The notes under the pieces: model-generated
What the model was told of the DNA's origin: nothing
The model's database searches: none
Seen by the model: the letters and a program-made list of their open reading frames with translations, nothing else
Shown: piece by piece, positions 37,936 through 53,584 of the stretch
How positions within the stretch are numbered: the first letter of the stretch is position 1
How the letters are laid out: the number at the start of each line of letters is the position of its first letter
Source of the DNA: Amia ocellicauda
Lineage: Eukaryota > Chordata > Actinopteri > Amiiformes > Amiidae
Assembly (NCBI RefSeq): GCF_036373705.1
Contig: NC_089852.1
Span: 34,736,707 to 34,800,706, forward strand
Direction: 5' to 3'
Length of the DNA stretch: 64,000 nt
Translations under genes and position numbers: made by a program

Positions 37936-39395
37936 CAGTGCATCCGGAAAGTATTCACAGCGCTTCACTTTTTCCACATTTTGTTATGTTACAGCCTTAT
38001 TCCAAAATGGATTAAATTCATTATTTTCCTCAAAATTCTACAAACAAACCCCATAATGACAACGTGAAAGAAGTTTGTTTGAAATCTTTGCAAATGTATT
38101 AAAAATAAAAAACAAAAAAAGCACATGTACATAAGTATTCACAGCCTTTGCTCAATACTTTGTTGAAGCACCTTTGGCACCAATTACAGCCTCAAGTCTT
38201 TTTGAGTATGATGCTACAAGCTTGGCACACCTATTTTTGGGCAGTTTCTCCCATTCTTCTTTGCAGGACCTCTCAAGCTCCATCAGGTTGGATGGGGAGC
38301 GTCAGTGCACAGCCATTTTCAGATCTCTCCAGAGATGTTCAAATCGGGTTCAAGTCTGGGCTCTGGCTGGGCCACTCAAGGACATTCACAGAGTTGTCCT
38401 GTAGCCACTCCTTTGTTATCTTGGCTGTGTGCTTAGGGTCATTGTCCTGTTGGAAGATGAACCTTCGCCCCAGTCTGAGGTCCAGAGCGCTCTGGAGCAG
38501 GTTTTCATCAAGGATGTCTCTGTACATTGCTGCATTCATCTTTCCCTCGATCCTGACTAGTCTCCCAGTTCCTGCCACAGAAAAACATCTGCGCAGCATG
38601 ATGCTGCCACCACCATGCTTCACTGTAGGGATGGTATTGGCCAGGTGATGAGCGGTGCCTGGTTTCCTCCAGACATGATGCTTGCCATTCAGGGCAAAGA
38701 GTTCAATCTTTGTTTCTCATGGTCTGAGAGTCCTTCAGGTGCCTTTTGGCAAACTCCAGGTGGGCTGTCACGTGCCTTTTACTGAGGAGTGGCTTCCGTC
38801 TGGCCACTCTACCATACAGGCCTGATTGGTGGAGTGCTGCAGAGATGGTTGTTCTTCTGGAAGGTTCTCCTCTCTCCACAGAGACATGCTGGAGCTCTGT
38901 CAGAGTGACCATCAAGTTCTTGGTCACCTCCCTGACTAAGGCCCTTTGCCCCCGATCGCTCAGTTTGGCCGGCGGCCAGCTCTAAGAAGAGTCCTGGTGG
39001 TTCCAAACTTCTTCCATTTACGGATGATGGAGGCCATTGTGCTCATTGGGACCTTCAATGCTGTTAACTGTGGGACCTTATATAGACAGGTGTGTGCCTT
39101 TCCAAATCATGTCCAATCAACTGAATTTACCACAGGTGGACTCCAATCAAGTTGTAGAAACATCTCAAGGATGATCAGTTGAAACAGGATGCACCTGAGC
39201 TCAATTTTGAGCGTCATGTTTTTTATTTTTAATACATTTGCAAAGATTTCAAACAAACTTTTTCACATTGTCATTATGGGGTATTGTTTGTAGAATTTTG
39301 AGGAAAATAATGAATTTAATCCATTTTGGAATAAGGCTGTAAAATAACAAAATGTGGAAAAAGTGAAGCGCTGTGAATACTCTCCGGATGCACTG
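37936..39395 (-). mobile_element. Tc1-like transposon, copy A (defective)
   Basis: 1,460 bp with TA duplications on both sides and terminal repeats starting CAGTGCATCCGGAAAGTATT (right end TCTCCGGATGCACTG). Minus-strand transposase pieces are visible: KSLRVTKNLMV-type N-terminal remnants, [38 protein letters not shown] and SPDLNPI. About 110 bp covering the transposase start are deleted relative to the related copy near 43.3 kb, and frames are broken. The left end lies only about 140 bp upstream of the CARD gene's ATG. Confidence 0.88.
38339..39006 (-). pseudogene. Broken Tc1 transposase in copy A
   Basis: Two separate open segments (39006-38703 in the N-terminal/middle part, 38623-38339 in the catalytic part) belong to one ancestral transposase but lie in different frames. 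The catalytic stretch keeps FQQDNDPKH and SPDLNPI. The start region is deleted. Confidence 0.8.
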
Positions 39396-40177
39396 TATAC
39401 CTGTGATTTGGTTTAAAGTCGGCAAATAAAGGGTTAGTCTAAGAGCTTGTAGGCTGACATGATTAAACCGTTTCATTTTGTTCTTAAACCCTCTATTGTG
39501 TTTAATAAATTCTAGGTATATCTACCTGTAAAATACAGAAAAACTACAAATCCTTCTAACATTTCTGGTGAAAATGCTGATGGATTTTTCTAGGTGCATT
39601 TCAGACAGGATTTTCAGTAGTCTAGTTACATCAAAGCAAACAATGGTCTTCCCCTCTGCTGCAGAAATTCTAAGGTGCCTTTGACAAAAGTACATTGGCA
39701 AAAAAAATTAATTGCCTTATGTAACAACAAATTGATTATGCTTCTCAAAAAACACAAGCAGCTACATCATTAATTGAAATTTTGCTTTACTGTGTCCAGG
39801 TAGACTTTCACTACAATGGGAGTATCTTAACATTTGTAATCCACCCCCCACTCCAGACAAACAACTGGATATAAATGCACCATAGGCATGAAGGAGATAG
39901 CAGCCCTCTAAACCACAACAATTACACCGTGTAACATTTTTTAATTTATTTTTTATTTTTTGTTCCTGGGTAGTAATTGTTATTTGCCAATTGCTTATGC
40001 CTCAAAAGTATAGAAAATGGCTATTACTCACCACAAACTTTGCTTTTGTGAGCAGGACATTGATATTTTGAAATTTACCTATTTGTAACGAGAACACGGG
40101 TGAATTTGTCTTTTCGTTCACATAAAGTCAGAAAAAAAACATATGAATCCAAATTAACATGTATTTATACTAAAGTA

Positions 40178-40273
40178 ATAAAAAATTACTACAAAAGATT
40201 TAGAAGCGAGTAGTTTTTCTAGATTAACGATTATACTGTAAATACATCTAAATCTTTTGTAGTCATTTTTTAT
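40178..40273. repeat. Inverted repeat with about 27-bp arms
   Basis: The arm 40178-40204 (containing ACTACAAAAGATTTAGA) is nearly complementary to 40247-40273, with one mismatch, around a loop of about 42 nt. AT-rich, no coding content. Probably a small palindromic element. Confidence 0.7.
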
Positions 40274-41177
40274 GACAGGAACAAAAATTGTGTTACATAG
40301 TGTTATTCAAATATACAAAGAATAGGAAGATGAAAGAAGTTCATCAGCATGTTTCCCCAAACTCTTCCAGCGAATAGACTAAACTAAAAGGGACTAACAA
40401 AAAGTCCTAGGAAGCACAATTCTGTCTGCAATTTATTTTTTGTTTTAAAAGACCAATAATTAAGTCACAATTATATGCACCATTTAAAAATGTAAACCTC
40501 AGAACTATATCAGTGATGTAAGTACAGCAGCTATACATCAGGTGGTCTTAGAAGGTCTGAAGATATCATAGTAGGTATTGTTGAAACTCACCACTGTGGT
40601 TGATTAGTCAACAAGAATCCTTCAGCACAGCTGGTGGTTCTAGAAAACTTCAGGACATAAAGAGCTCTCTTTCTTTATATCACTAAGACAGTGGCGGCAG
40701 GAAACGCATTGACACCTGAAGCGCTAGGGGATTTTGACATTTTTCAAAAAGCTTGTAAATCTACCCAATTTGTTTTTAATGTTTTACTTACATGTATATA
40801 TCATGGCAAGATGTCTGTGTAATCATCCTCTGACATTACAGAGTGCATAACCGCGTAAAGTGTTATGACTGACGACACTGTCAGAACCAGCAAATATAGC
40901 TCTCTCAGTCAAAAATACATTAATTAACGTATGTCATCCCACTCACCGAATCCTGCATATCAAAGGTGAATGACACCTTCCCATTGTAATGAAAACAAAC
41001 AAAATCGAAAAAGATGGTCATCTCAGCAGATTTTAATTAAAAAATACTAATAAAAAAGATATTACACACTGTCACAGTTAGTTATTGTTTTAAATATACA
41101 ATAAAACAGAAACATCCAATATAAAGAAAAATCTAAATAGTCCCAATGTCCCATGCAAGATCTGACAAGATCTATAA

Positions 41178-44100
41178 CTAGGATCCATAGTTGGCCTCGT
41201 CGAAAGCCTTGCGGGCTCTTTTCAGTTCCTCATTCATGGTCAGCAGATCCTTGACCCTAGCAAACTTCCTGGGATCCTTTCTGATGAGAAAAACAATGTC
41301 TTCTACTTGGACACGCCCCTGCCGCCCAATCGACATGGCTTTGTGTGTCTGTGGATCGAATACAGAACAAATCATTTAACCTGGAAACTTCTTACATTAC
41401 AAATCCAGTTTAATACTCACTGCTATGGCGAGATATACATGCAATAAGATATTAAAATCACTGCATGGAGGACTGATCCGTTTCAGGGTTTACCAATTAC
41501 AGGCTCCTTTACAATTACACAGCCAAAGCAGAAAAACATATGCCATACTAAATGTACACCATTTTAATTAAATATGATTTAAGGTCTTTGCAAACAGTGT
41601 CAAACAAGTGTGAAGCATGAATTAACCAGTCCTTGTTCATGGCTTGCATACATGAGGCAGTAGCTTTTAAAACCTGTGAGTCCTACAAGGTGGTGACATG
41701 CAAGTGTTTGAGCTCTCAACAGCAGAATAATTAATTGCAAATCACAATTAAAGGCGATGTACAGGACATATACATTTGACAAGATTTTAAACATTTTAAT
41801 GCTTCATCTTACTCACCCCATTAAAGGCAATTGACACAGAAAATCATGCTAGTATGGTGGAATACAACTATATTTTAGAAAATGTTATGAACTGGTTATG
41901 AATGGTTTTATTCAAAAGGTCATGCAACTGAAGTGTGAAAATAAAGTAAGTGTTTGGAAAACATACCATTTCCGTGATGAACTCTATCACAAGGTCTTCC
42001 AAAATATCCACAGACTCTGTGTAAGGGTTCTGGTCATCGCCAAAGCCATACATCATGCAGCGCACTGTGAGAATGGGGTGGGAGGAGTGACAATAATCAA
42101 GGAGATAAATCAGCAGCAGCAGAAAACTTAAACTCACACTAAGCAAAAAAAGGACAGAACCATAGGCATCAGGTGTGGTGTTATGTTATAATGTATGGTG
42201 TACAGTCAGGAAATTATAGAAGGGGATTTTATTAGTGAAGTACAACAACGTAACTGCACATTTCACGTGAAGTCAAAACCACAACAAGGCATGGAAACTT
42301 ATAAAATTTGAGAAGAAAAAAATATGGTTTATCTGGTTATCATTTAACCACAATAAAGACATAAAAACCAACAACAGTCAAAGGCCCCAGACTTAAAAAA
42401 AAAGACATTAAATAATGCATCACTACTTGACATCCCAATTGAGAATGTCTGCAAAGGACATGTATTCTTAGGGTTGTGATTTCCAAGAAGAACTAGGGAC
42501 AAAATGACTCACGTTCTTTGGAGAAGAGACGCTTTCTTTTCCCATGACCACCCTCTGCTCCGTTCCCACCTTCTTCAACGTCTTCTTCAAACTGAAAAAC
42601 ACATGAATAGATATGCATATATTACACTTTCAGATCTCTCCAGAGATGTTCAAATCGGGTTCAAGTCTGGGCTCTGGCTGGGCCACTCAAGGACATTCAC
42701 AGAGTTGTCCTGTAGCCACTCCTTTGTTATCTTGGCTGTGTGCTTAGGGTCATTGTCCTGTTGGAAGATGAACCTTCGCCCCAGTCTGAGGTCCAGAGCG
42801 CTCTGGAGCAGGTTTTCATCAAGGATGTCTCTGTACATTGCTGCATTCATCTTTCCCTCGATCCTGAATAGTCTCCCAGTTCCTGCCGCTGAAAAACATC
42901 TGCGCAGCATGATGCTGCCACCACCATGCTTCACTGTAGGGATGGTATTGGCCAGGTGATGAGCGGTGCCTGGTTTCCTCCAGACATGACGCTTGCCATT
43001 CAGGGCAAAGAGTTCAATCTTTGTTTCTCATGGTCTGAGAGTCCTTCAGGTGCCTTTTGGCAAACTCCAGGCGGGCTGTCACGTGCCTTTTACTGAGGAG
43101 TGGCTTCCGTCTGGCCACTCTACCATACAGGCCTGATTGGTGGAGTGCTGCAGAGATGGTTGTTCTTCTGGAAGGTTCTCCTCTCTCCACAGAGACATGC
43201 TGGAGCTCTGTCAGAGGAAGAGTCCTGGTGGTTCCAAATGTATTCCATTTACGGATGATGCAGGCCACTGTGCTCATTGGGACCTTCAATGCTGCAGAAT
43301 TTTTTCTGTACCCTTGCTCAGATCTGTGCCTCGAAACAATCCTGTCTCGGAGGTCTACAGACAATTCCTTGGACTTCATGGCTTGGTTTGTGCTCTGACA
43401 TGCCCTGTTAACTGTGGGACCTTATATAGACAGGTGTGTGCCTTTCCAAATCATGTCCAATCAACTGAATTTACCACAGGTGGACTCCAATCAAGTTGTA
43501 GAAACATTTCAAGGATGATCAGTGGAAACAGGATGCACCTGAGCTCAATTTTGAGTGTCCTGGCAAAGGCTGTGAATACTTATGTGCTATTTTTGTTTTT
43601 TATTTTTAATACATTTGCAAAGATTTCAAACAAACTTCTTTCACGTTGTCATTATGGGGTTTGTTTGTAGAATTTTGAGGAAAATAATGAATTTAATCAA
43701 TTTTGGAATAAGGCTGTAACATAACAAAATGTGGAAAAAGTGAAGCGCTGTGAATACTTTCCGGATGCACTGTATACCTGTGATTTGGTTTAAAGTCGGC
43801 AAATAAAGGGTTAGTCTAAGAGCTTGTAGGCTGACATGATTAAACCGTTTCATTTTGTTCTTAAACCCTCTATTGTGTTTAATAAAATTCTAGGTATATC
43901 TACCTGTAAAATACAGAAAAACTACAAATCCTTCTAACATTTCTGGTGAAAATGCTGATGGATTTTTCTAGGTGTATTTCAGACAGGATTTTCAGTAGTC
44001 TAGTTACATCAAAGCAAACAATGGTCTTCCCCTCTGCTGCAGAAATTCTAAGGTGCCTTTGACAAAAGTGAAGAGCTGTGAATACTTTCTGGATGCACTG

Positions 44101-44580
44101 TATTTGAAGTGAAAAGTTATGTCTAACTTAGGACAAAAAAACAAAACAGATTGCAGATGAAGAGTTTGTGGAAGAAATCAAGAGTGAAAATGCAATGCCA
44201 AGCAAAGCAAAGCAAAGCAAAAGGAAACATATTGTCGAGGCCTGCATCCAGCAGTAGATCAATATAGTGATAGTGATGTGTATATATACACGTCATTTTA
44301 TTTTTTGAGATCCTGTCTTAAAACCTTCAGTGTTCAGTTGTTGTTGTAGCTGCAGATACAAAAGGAGATGATACGCTTTATTTCAATACACTGCAGTGGC
44401 AGCCCAGCAACACAAATGTCACCGCACTAATGTGTCCTGTTTGGCCACGGCCGAATGACCCTCTCATGAAAGAGGCGAAAATGTCCCCTGAGCTATAGCT
44501 TTTACACAACGGGATAAAAAAAAAAAACAATAATAACTGATCGAGCTACTTACACCAGGGTCGTCCTCCTCATCCGCCAT
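41178..44580 (-). CDS. taf13: TFIID subunit 13 (TBP-associated factor 13)
   Basis: Histone-fold subunit of the general transcription factor TFIID; pairs with TAF11 in the nucleus. Exons on minus: 44580-44554 (MADEEDDPG), 42591-42513 (acidic/glycine linker then KRKRLFSKE), 42064-41967 ([19 protein letters not shown]) and 41348-41178 ([20 protein letters not shown] to the end NYGS). Borders are GT/AG, phases fit, and the total is 124 residues, the same as the human protein. The histone fold spans about residues 33-105. Intron 1 has been invaded by the compound Tc1 copy at about 42.63-44.10 kb without touching any exon. Confidence 0.97.
42627..44100 (-). mobile_element. Tc1-like transposon copy B with duplicated flanking DNA, inside taf13 intron 1
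   Basis: From about 42627 to 43772 it matches copy A's interior and right terminal repeat, but the left terminal repeat is missing. From 43773 to about 44063 it continues with DNA nearly identical to the sequence that follows copy A (39396-39689). It then ends in a further terminal-repeat-like sequence (44064-44100, GAATACTTTCTGGATGCACTG) followed by TA. Copy B keeps the transposase start ([20 protein letters not shown]) missing in copy A, but lacks about 80 bp that copy A has. Confidence 0.82.
42650..43379 (-). pseudogene. Broken Tc1 transposase in copy B
   Basis: The N-terminal segment 43379-43014 begins [13 protein letters not shown] and includes a helix-turn-helix region. The catalytic segment 42934-42650 has [17 protein letters not shown] and SPDLNPI. 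The two lie in different frames, and a deletion removes the linker between the DNA-binding subdomains (after FGTTRTLP). Confidence 0.8.
44199..44222. repeat. Short (CAAAG)n pentanucleotide repeat
   Basis: About four to five tandem AAAGC units next to copy B in taf13 intron 1. Confidence 0.75.
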
Positions 44581-45037
44581 TCTGGCTCCAGCTGAGGCAG
44601 CAATGGTAGCGACTGTTGTGAACCTTAGTAAACACACTGTAAAACCACCACGATCGGGATTTGCACGCCAAATACAACTGTCAAACAACGAGTGAAAAAT
44701 AAATATTTAATTTGACAAAAACAGAACAGTAATCTCAATTATCTAGCAAGAAGAAACAAATAGGGTATCCAACTTGATCAAGGACTTCCGGTGGCGTGGA
44801 TCACGTGCCCTTACACTACAATTGGTCTGTACCATTACTAACCCGGCCATCATTAATGACCTTTTCAAAATATAGGTTTATTCTGGATTTTGTATTATAA
44901 ATGATAAAATGTATAAATTATGATGTTTCAGTTCACACGAAGTCGTGAAAATTATTACAACCTTAAGGTTGAATGGAGTGGCGAATGGAGCTCACCCCCT
45001 TCGTACTCCGGTTGGTTTAATCGGTGTTGGAGTCATT

Positions 45038-45162
45038 GGTCGCGTTCTTGTAGCGCAGATTTTCGCAGTTCTGCGCAGATCTGCAGAATTACACCGCTAC
45101 CATTGGTGGAGCAGCGCAGATCCATGCAGAACTGCGGACATCTGCACTATACGAACACGACC
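45038..45162. mobile_element. 125-bp foldback element (MITE-like)
   Basis: The left arm starting GGTCGCGTTCTTGTAGCGCA at 45038 and the right arm ending CGAACACGACC at 45162 are reverse complements over about 47 bp with several mismatches, leaving a loop of about 30 bp. Inner blocks CGCAGTTCTGC and GCAGAACTGCG are exact. It is GC-rich in an AT-rich setting, just upstream of taf13. Confidence 0.7.
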
Positions 45163-45334
45163 ATCATGTATACCTGTGTAAGTAATTTTATTAATGTCTT
45201 ATAAAACTAAATTATATTAAAACTATCAATAATTTCACCGCTCTCACTCACTGAGAGTAAGTGGTAATCTACCTTTGTAACATCAGTATTGTTTCTGCAG
45301 GCTCACATATTTGGACTCATCTGTGAGATAAATA

Positions 45335-45994
45335 CACCGATCAGCCATAACATAATGACCACCTGCCTAATATTGTGTAGGTCCCCCTTTTGCCACCAAA
45401 ACAGCCCTGACCCGTCGAGGCATGGACTCCACTAGACCTCTGAAGGTGTGCTGTGGTATCTGGCACCAAGACCTTAGCAGCAGATCCTTTAAGTCCTGTA
45501 AGTTGTGAGGTGGGGCCTCCATGGATCGGACTTGTTTGTCCAGCATATCCCACAGATGCTCGATTGGATTGAGATCTGGGGAATTTGGAGGCCAAGTCAA
45601 CACCTTGATCTTGTGATTCATCAGACCAGGCCACCTTCTTCCATTGCTCCGTGGTCCAGTTCTGATGCTCACGTGCCCATTGTAGGTGCTTTCGGCAGTG
45701 GACAGGGGTCAGCATGGGCACCCTGACTGGTCTGCGGCTACGCAGCCCCATACGCAACAAACTGCGATGCACTGTGTGTTCTGACACCTTTCTATCAGAA
45801 CCAGCATTCACTTTTTCAGCAATTTGAGCTACAGTAGCTCGTCTGTTGGATCGGACCACACGGGCCAGCCTTCACTCCCCACATGTTCACTTGCTGCCTA
45901 ATATATCCCACCCACTGACAAGTGCCATGATAACGAGATTATCAGTGTTATTCACTTCACCTGTCAGTGGTCATAATGTTATAGCTGATCGGTG
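45335..45994 (-). mobile_element. Internally deleted Tc1/mariner element (660 bp, non-autonomous)
   Basis: 28-bp terminal inverted repeats starting CACCGATCAGC with two mismatches, flanked by TA (45333-45334 and 45995-45996). The interior encodes two transposase pieces on minus: an N-terminal part (RRATVAQIAEKVNAGSD to WSDES) and a C-terminal part ([17 protein letters not shown] to AKGGPTQY). The stretch between the first Asp and the block before the Glu, including the second catalytic Asp, is missing, so it cannot be active on its own. Confidence 0.9.
45367..45859 (-). pseudogene. Truncated transposase within the 660-bp element
   Basis: Open segments 45859-45341 and 45672-45367 overlap in different frames. 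The join at DES/HKIKVLTW marks the internal deletion. The N-terminal DNA-binding start is also absent. Confidence 0.8.
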
Positions 45995-45997
45995 TAT

Positions 45998-48277
45998 AAT
46001 GTGACTGATTGTATATTTTTTCCTTTATATATTTTATATTGCCTGTGAAATATTATATTTCCATATACGAATGTAGTGTATAAATGCTTTTGCAACACTG
46101 CAAATTTGTAAGTTATGCCAATAAGGCACCTGAAATTGAAAATGAATGACAAAATCGGATGAGAAAAGTAGCAAATAAAGCTACAATTAAGGGGGTTCAT
46201 GCTGACCTTGAAGTATTTAAATATGGGGTTTGTGCTGCTAGGGGGCGTCAGCGAGAAGCTTTTTGAGGAATCATGACGTAACCATGAGGTCACTGGAAAG
46301 AACTCTTCCAAATAGGTATGAGTTATTTTAGACAGTGAAACAGTGTGTTAAAATACATATCCTCTCACTAGAGAATATACTGTCAGTTGAGAATACCATA
46401 CTTTCAAAATGGGGATTATTAGCCTTATTTTACAATAGTCAGAAAGATATAGATAAATGTGTAGTGTAGATTGATCTGATAGGTCTTTTCACCTGTTTCA
46501 CACATTGTGGAAATGTGTGAAATGATTTTAATATACATGGATCTCAATACATATGTTAATTATTATTTGTATTACTATTACTTGTCATGAGCTGAATTTA
46601 AGTAGAGAAATACAAGTGTGTTGTTCCAACAAAGTTATTTAATTGGTTGTAAAAGAAATACACTTGACATCAATGTGTTAAAGTTATAATTGAAAGAAGA
46701 CAAGAGGGCATCTGTTAAATAAGTATTAACTGTCTTGTCAATTACATGACATTAGATTTACATCCATCCAACATATTATACAAGGTTCCCAACATTAACA
46801 CAAGTGCATTAGCCTCTATAATTGATTCTACATAATGATGTAGCGCCTATACTGTATTACAATATCACCTAACTAGAAAAAAAGTTGCAGGGATAACCCC
46901 TGCGGTTAATGATCCTACATTATTATAGAACAAGAAAACAGTATGGAGGGTCTTCAATGACATGAAAGCACAGATAAAGTTAAAATGGCTCACAGTGTTT
47001 CTTCACAGATGAAGTCTAAAAGAATTCTACATGTCAACACCTTCCATTGTTAAACAATGAGCACAGTGTTCCTGTGTGAACACCTGCAGTATAATACAAC
47101 AGAACTCATTCAATGGCAGTTTCCAGAGCTTTCTGCTTCTAAGCCATCTGCACAAATGTAAGCCACATAAAATGTCTGAATGTCTGGATTTATATAATCT
47201 CCAGCTATGTTTCTTCCAAAACATGACTGTTAATGAAGTGATATGCTTGATTATAATTTACACCAGTGATGTAATTTCTATCCCCTTACATGCATACACT
47301 GTCAAAAAGTTTACACATGCACTGATATTTTATATACAATTCTCGGTCTTGACACACAGATCCACATCTGATGAGCTAACGACACATATGATGTGTTTGA
47401 AAAACTTCTGAGGATTAGTACTGGTTATCATTACTGTAAGTTAAATATTTCCCTTAATTCCTTTTTGATGTGGGAGAAAAAGGAAGTATATTTAACACAA
47501 AAAACGTGATTTGTGCCCCAAAATACATTTCAAATTCCAGAATCATATATTTGTTCAGAACAGGTGATTGGAAATCCATGTTAATTTCCTGAACACACCA
47601 CTACAATTCTAGAGGGTTGACTTTATATTGACAAGCTGTGTGATATCTGGTCAAGAGTTTGTGTTTTTTTTTTTTGCGAATTATTGGCAGATCTGCAAAA
47701 TTAAATTACAAAATACAAAAAAAGAACATACAGTATGTACAATCACATGAATGCCTTTGGAGCCATTGTAAAGCATATTTATCAATCACAGTCATCTTAG
47801 CTCTGTATATGACATACCAGGATTAGTATAATTGTTATGTATTGTTATTATCCCTTTAAAAGCATGTGAATTATAAACTACACTGAGACTTTTTATTTTT
47901 TGGTCTGGTTGTGATGGTGGCTTTTTCAGTAACACTCTGTGCTTGCAGCACTTTTCTCTAAGTTTAATAGAATGCAGTTTTAAGCATCAGGGATGCTAAC
48001 AGGCTTAAAAGGCCTACACATGTACAGGTATATCATACAGTATAGCAGTCCTCCACAGGGTCCAGATAAACCTTGTTTGATGCAGAGACTATAATGTATT
48101 TAGTTTCAAGTCACAAGTGTGATGCTAAGAATGCACACTTGCTCAGAGACAGAATAATGCGAAGGCCTGAGGATTCAAACTCAGTATTAGCAGCAGAACC
48201 ATCCTATTTTCAGAACATTCCACTTTTTTCCTAAAACCCCCTGGGGACTGGGGACAAGTCCTTGCCTTCTTGTTTTA
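45998..48277. other. Region downstream of casr, no gene seen
   Basis: AT-rich, with only short open frames and no domain. Part of it, nearest 48277, is presumably casr 3' UTR. A small hairpin (TTTCACACATT / AAATGTGTGAAA, near 46495-46521) is visible. Confidence 0.5.
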
Positions 48278-53219
<4,942 letters not shown>

Positions 53220-53225
53220 TGTAGT

Positions 53226-53375
53226 TCAGTGCAGGAGTGTCAGGGATCTCAGGAAACGCAGAGATTGCTGCTCACGGGTCTGGCTCCAGGGCTGTTCTGA
53301 CTGGCTTCCTTGTCCATACTGCTCTTGAAGTTCCACCAAAGATGAGTCAATCTTGTAGGGGATCCCGTGCAGCAT
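53226..53375 (-). CDS. Upstream ORF in the casr 5' UTR
   Basis: A 49-codon frame starts with ATG at 53375 and stops at 53226-53228, six bases before the casr ATG (53219). It lies in the same exon (53035-53484 by splice signals), so it would be translated before the main frame. The peptide is glutamine-rich with no known domain. Other upstream ATGs exist, so its use is unproven. Confidence 0.4.
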   Translation of the reverse strand: MLHGIPYKIDSSLVELQEQYGQGSQSEQPWSQTREQQSLRFLRSLTLLH

Positions 53376-53584
53376 CTTCAGCTCATGCCCACTCCACACC
53401 CCCTCTGCCAAGTCACACTGGCCATGTCTCACATCCAGACCATCATCAGTAGGGTCACCTAATGGAACAGCCAAACATCACCCACTAGAAAACGACCATC
53501 CAATCATCATTTGAATTAAACAATTGGAGGGAAAACATCATATAGCTATTGAGTTATATAGATATAGATATATAGATATGTATA

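Noticed and set aside
46495-46521. 11-bp hairpin TTTCACACATT / AAATGTGTGAAA
   Set aside because: Too short to be distinguished from chance in AT-rich DNA.
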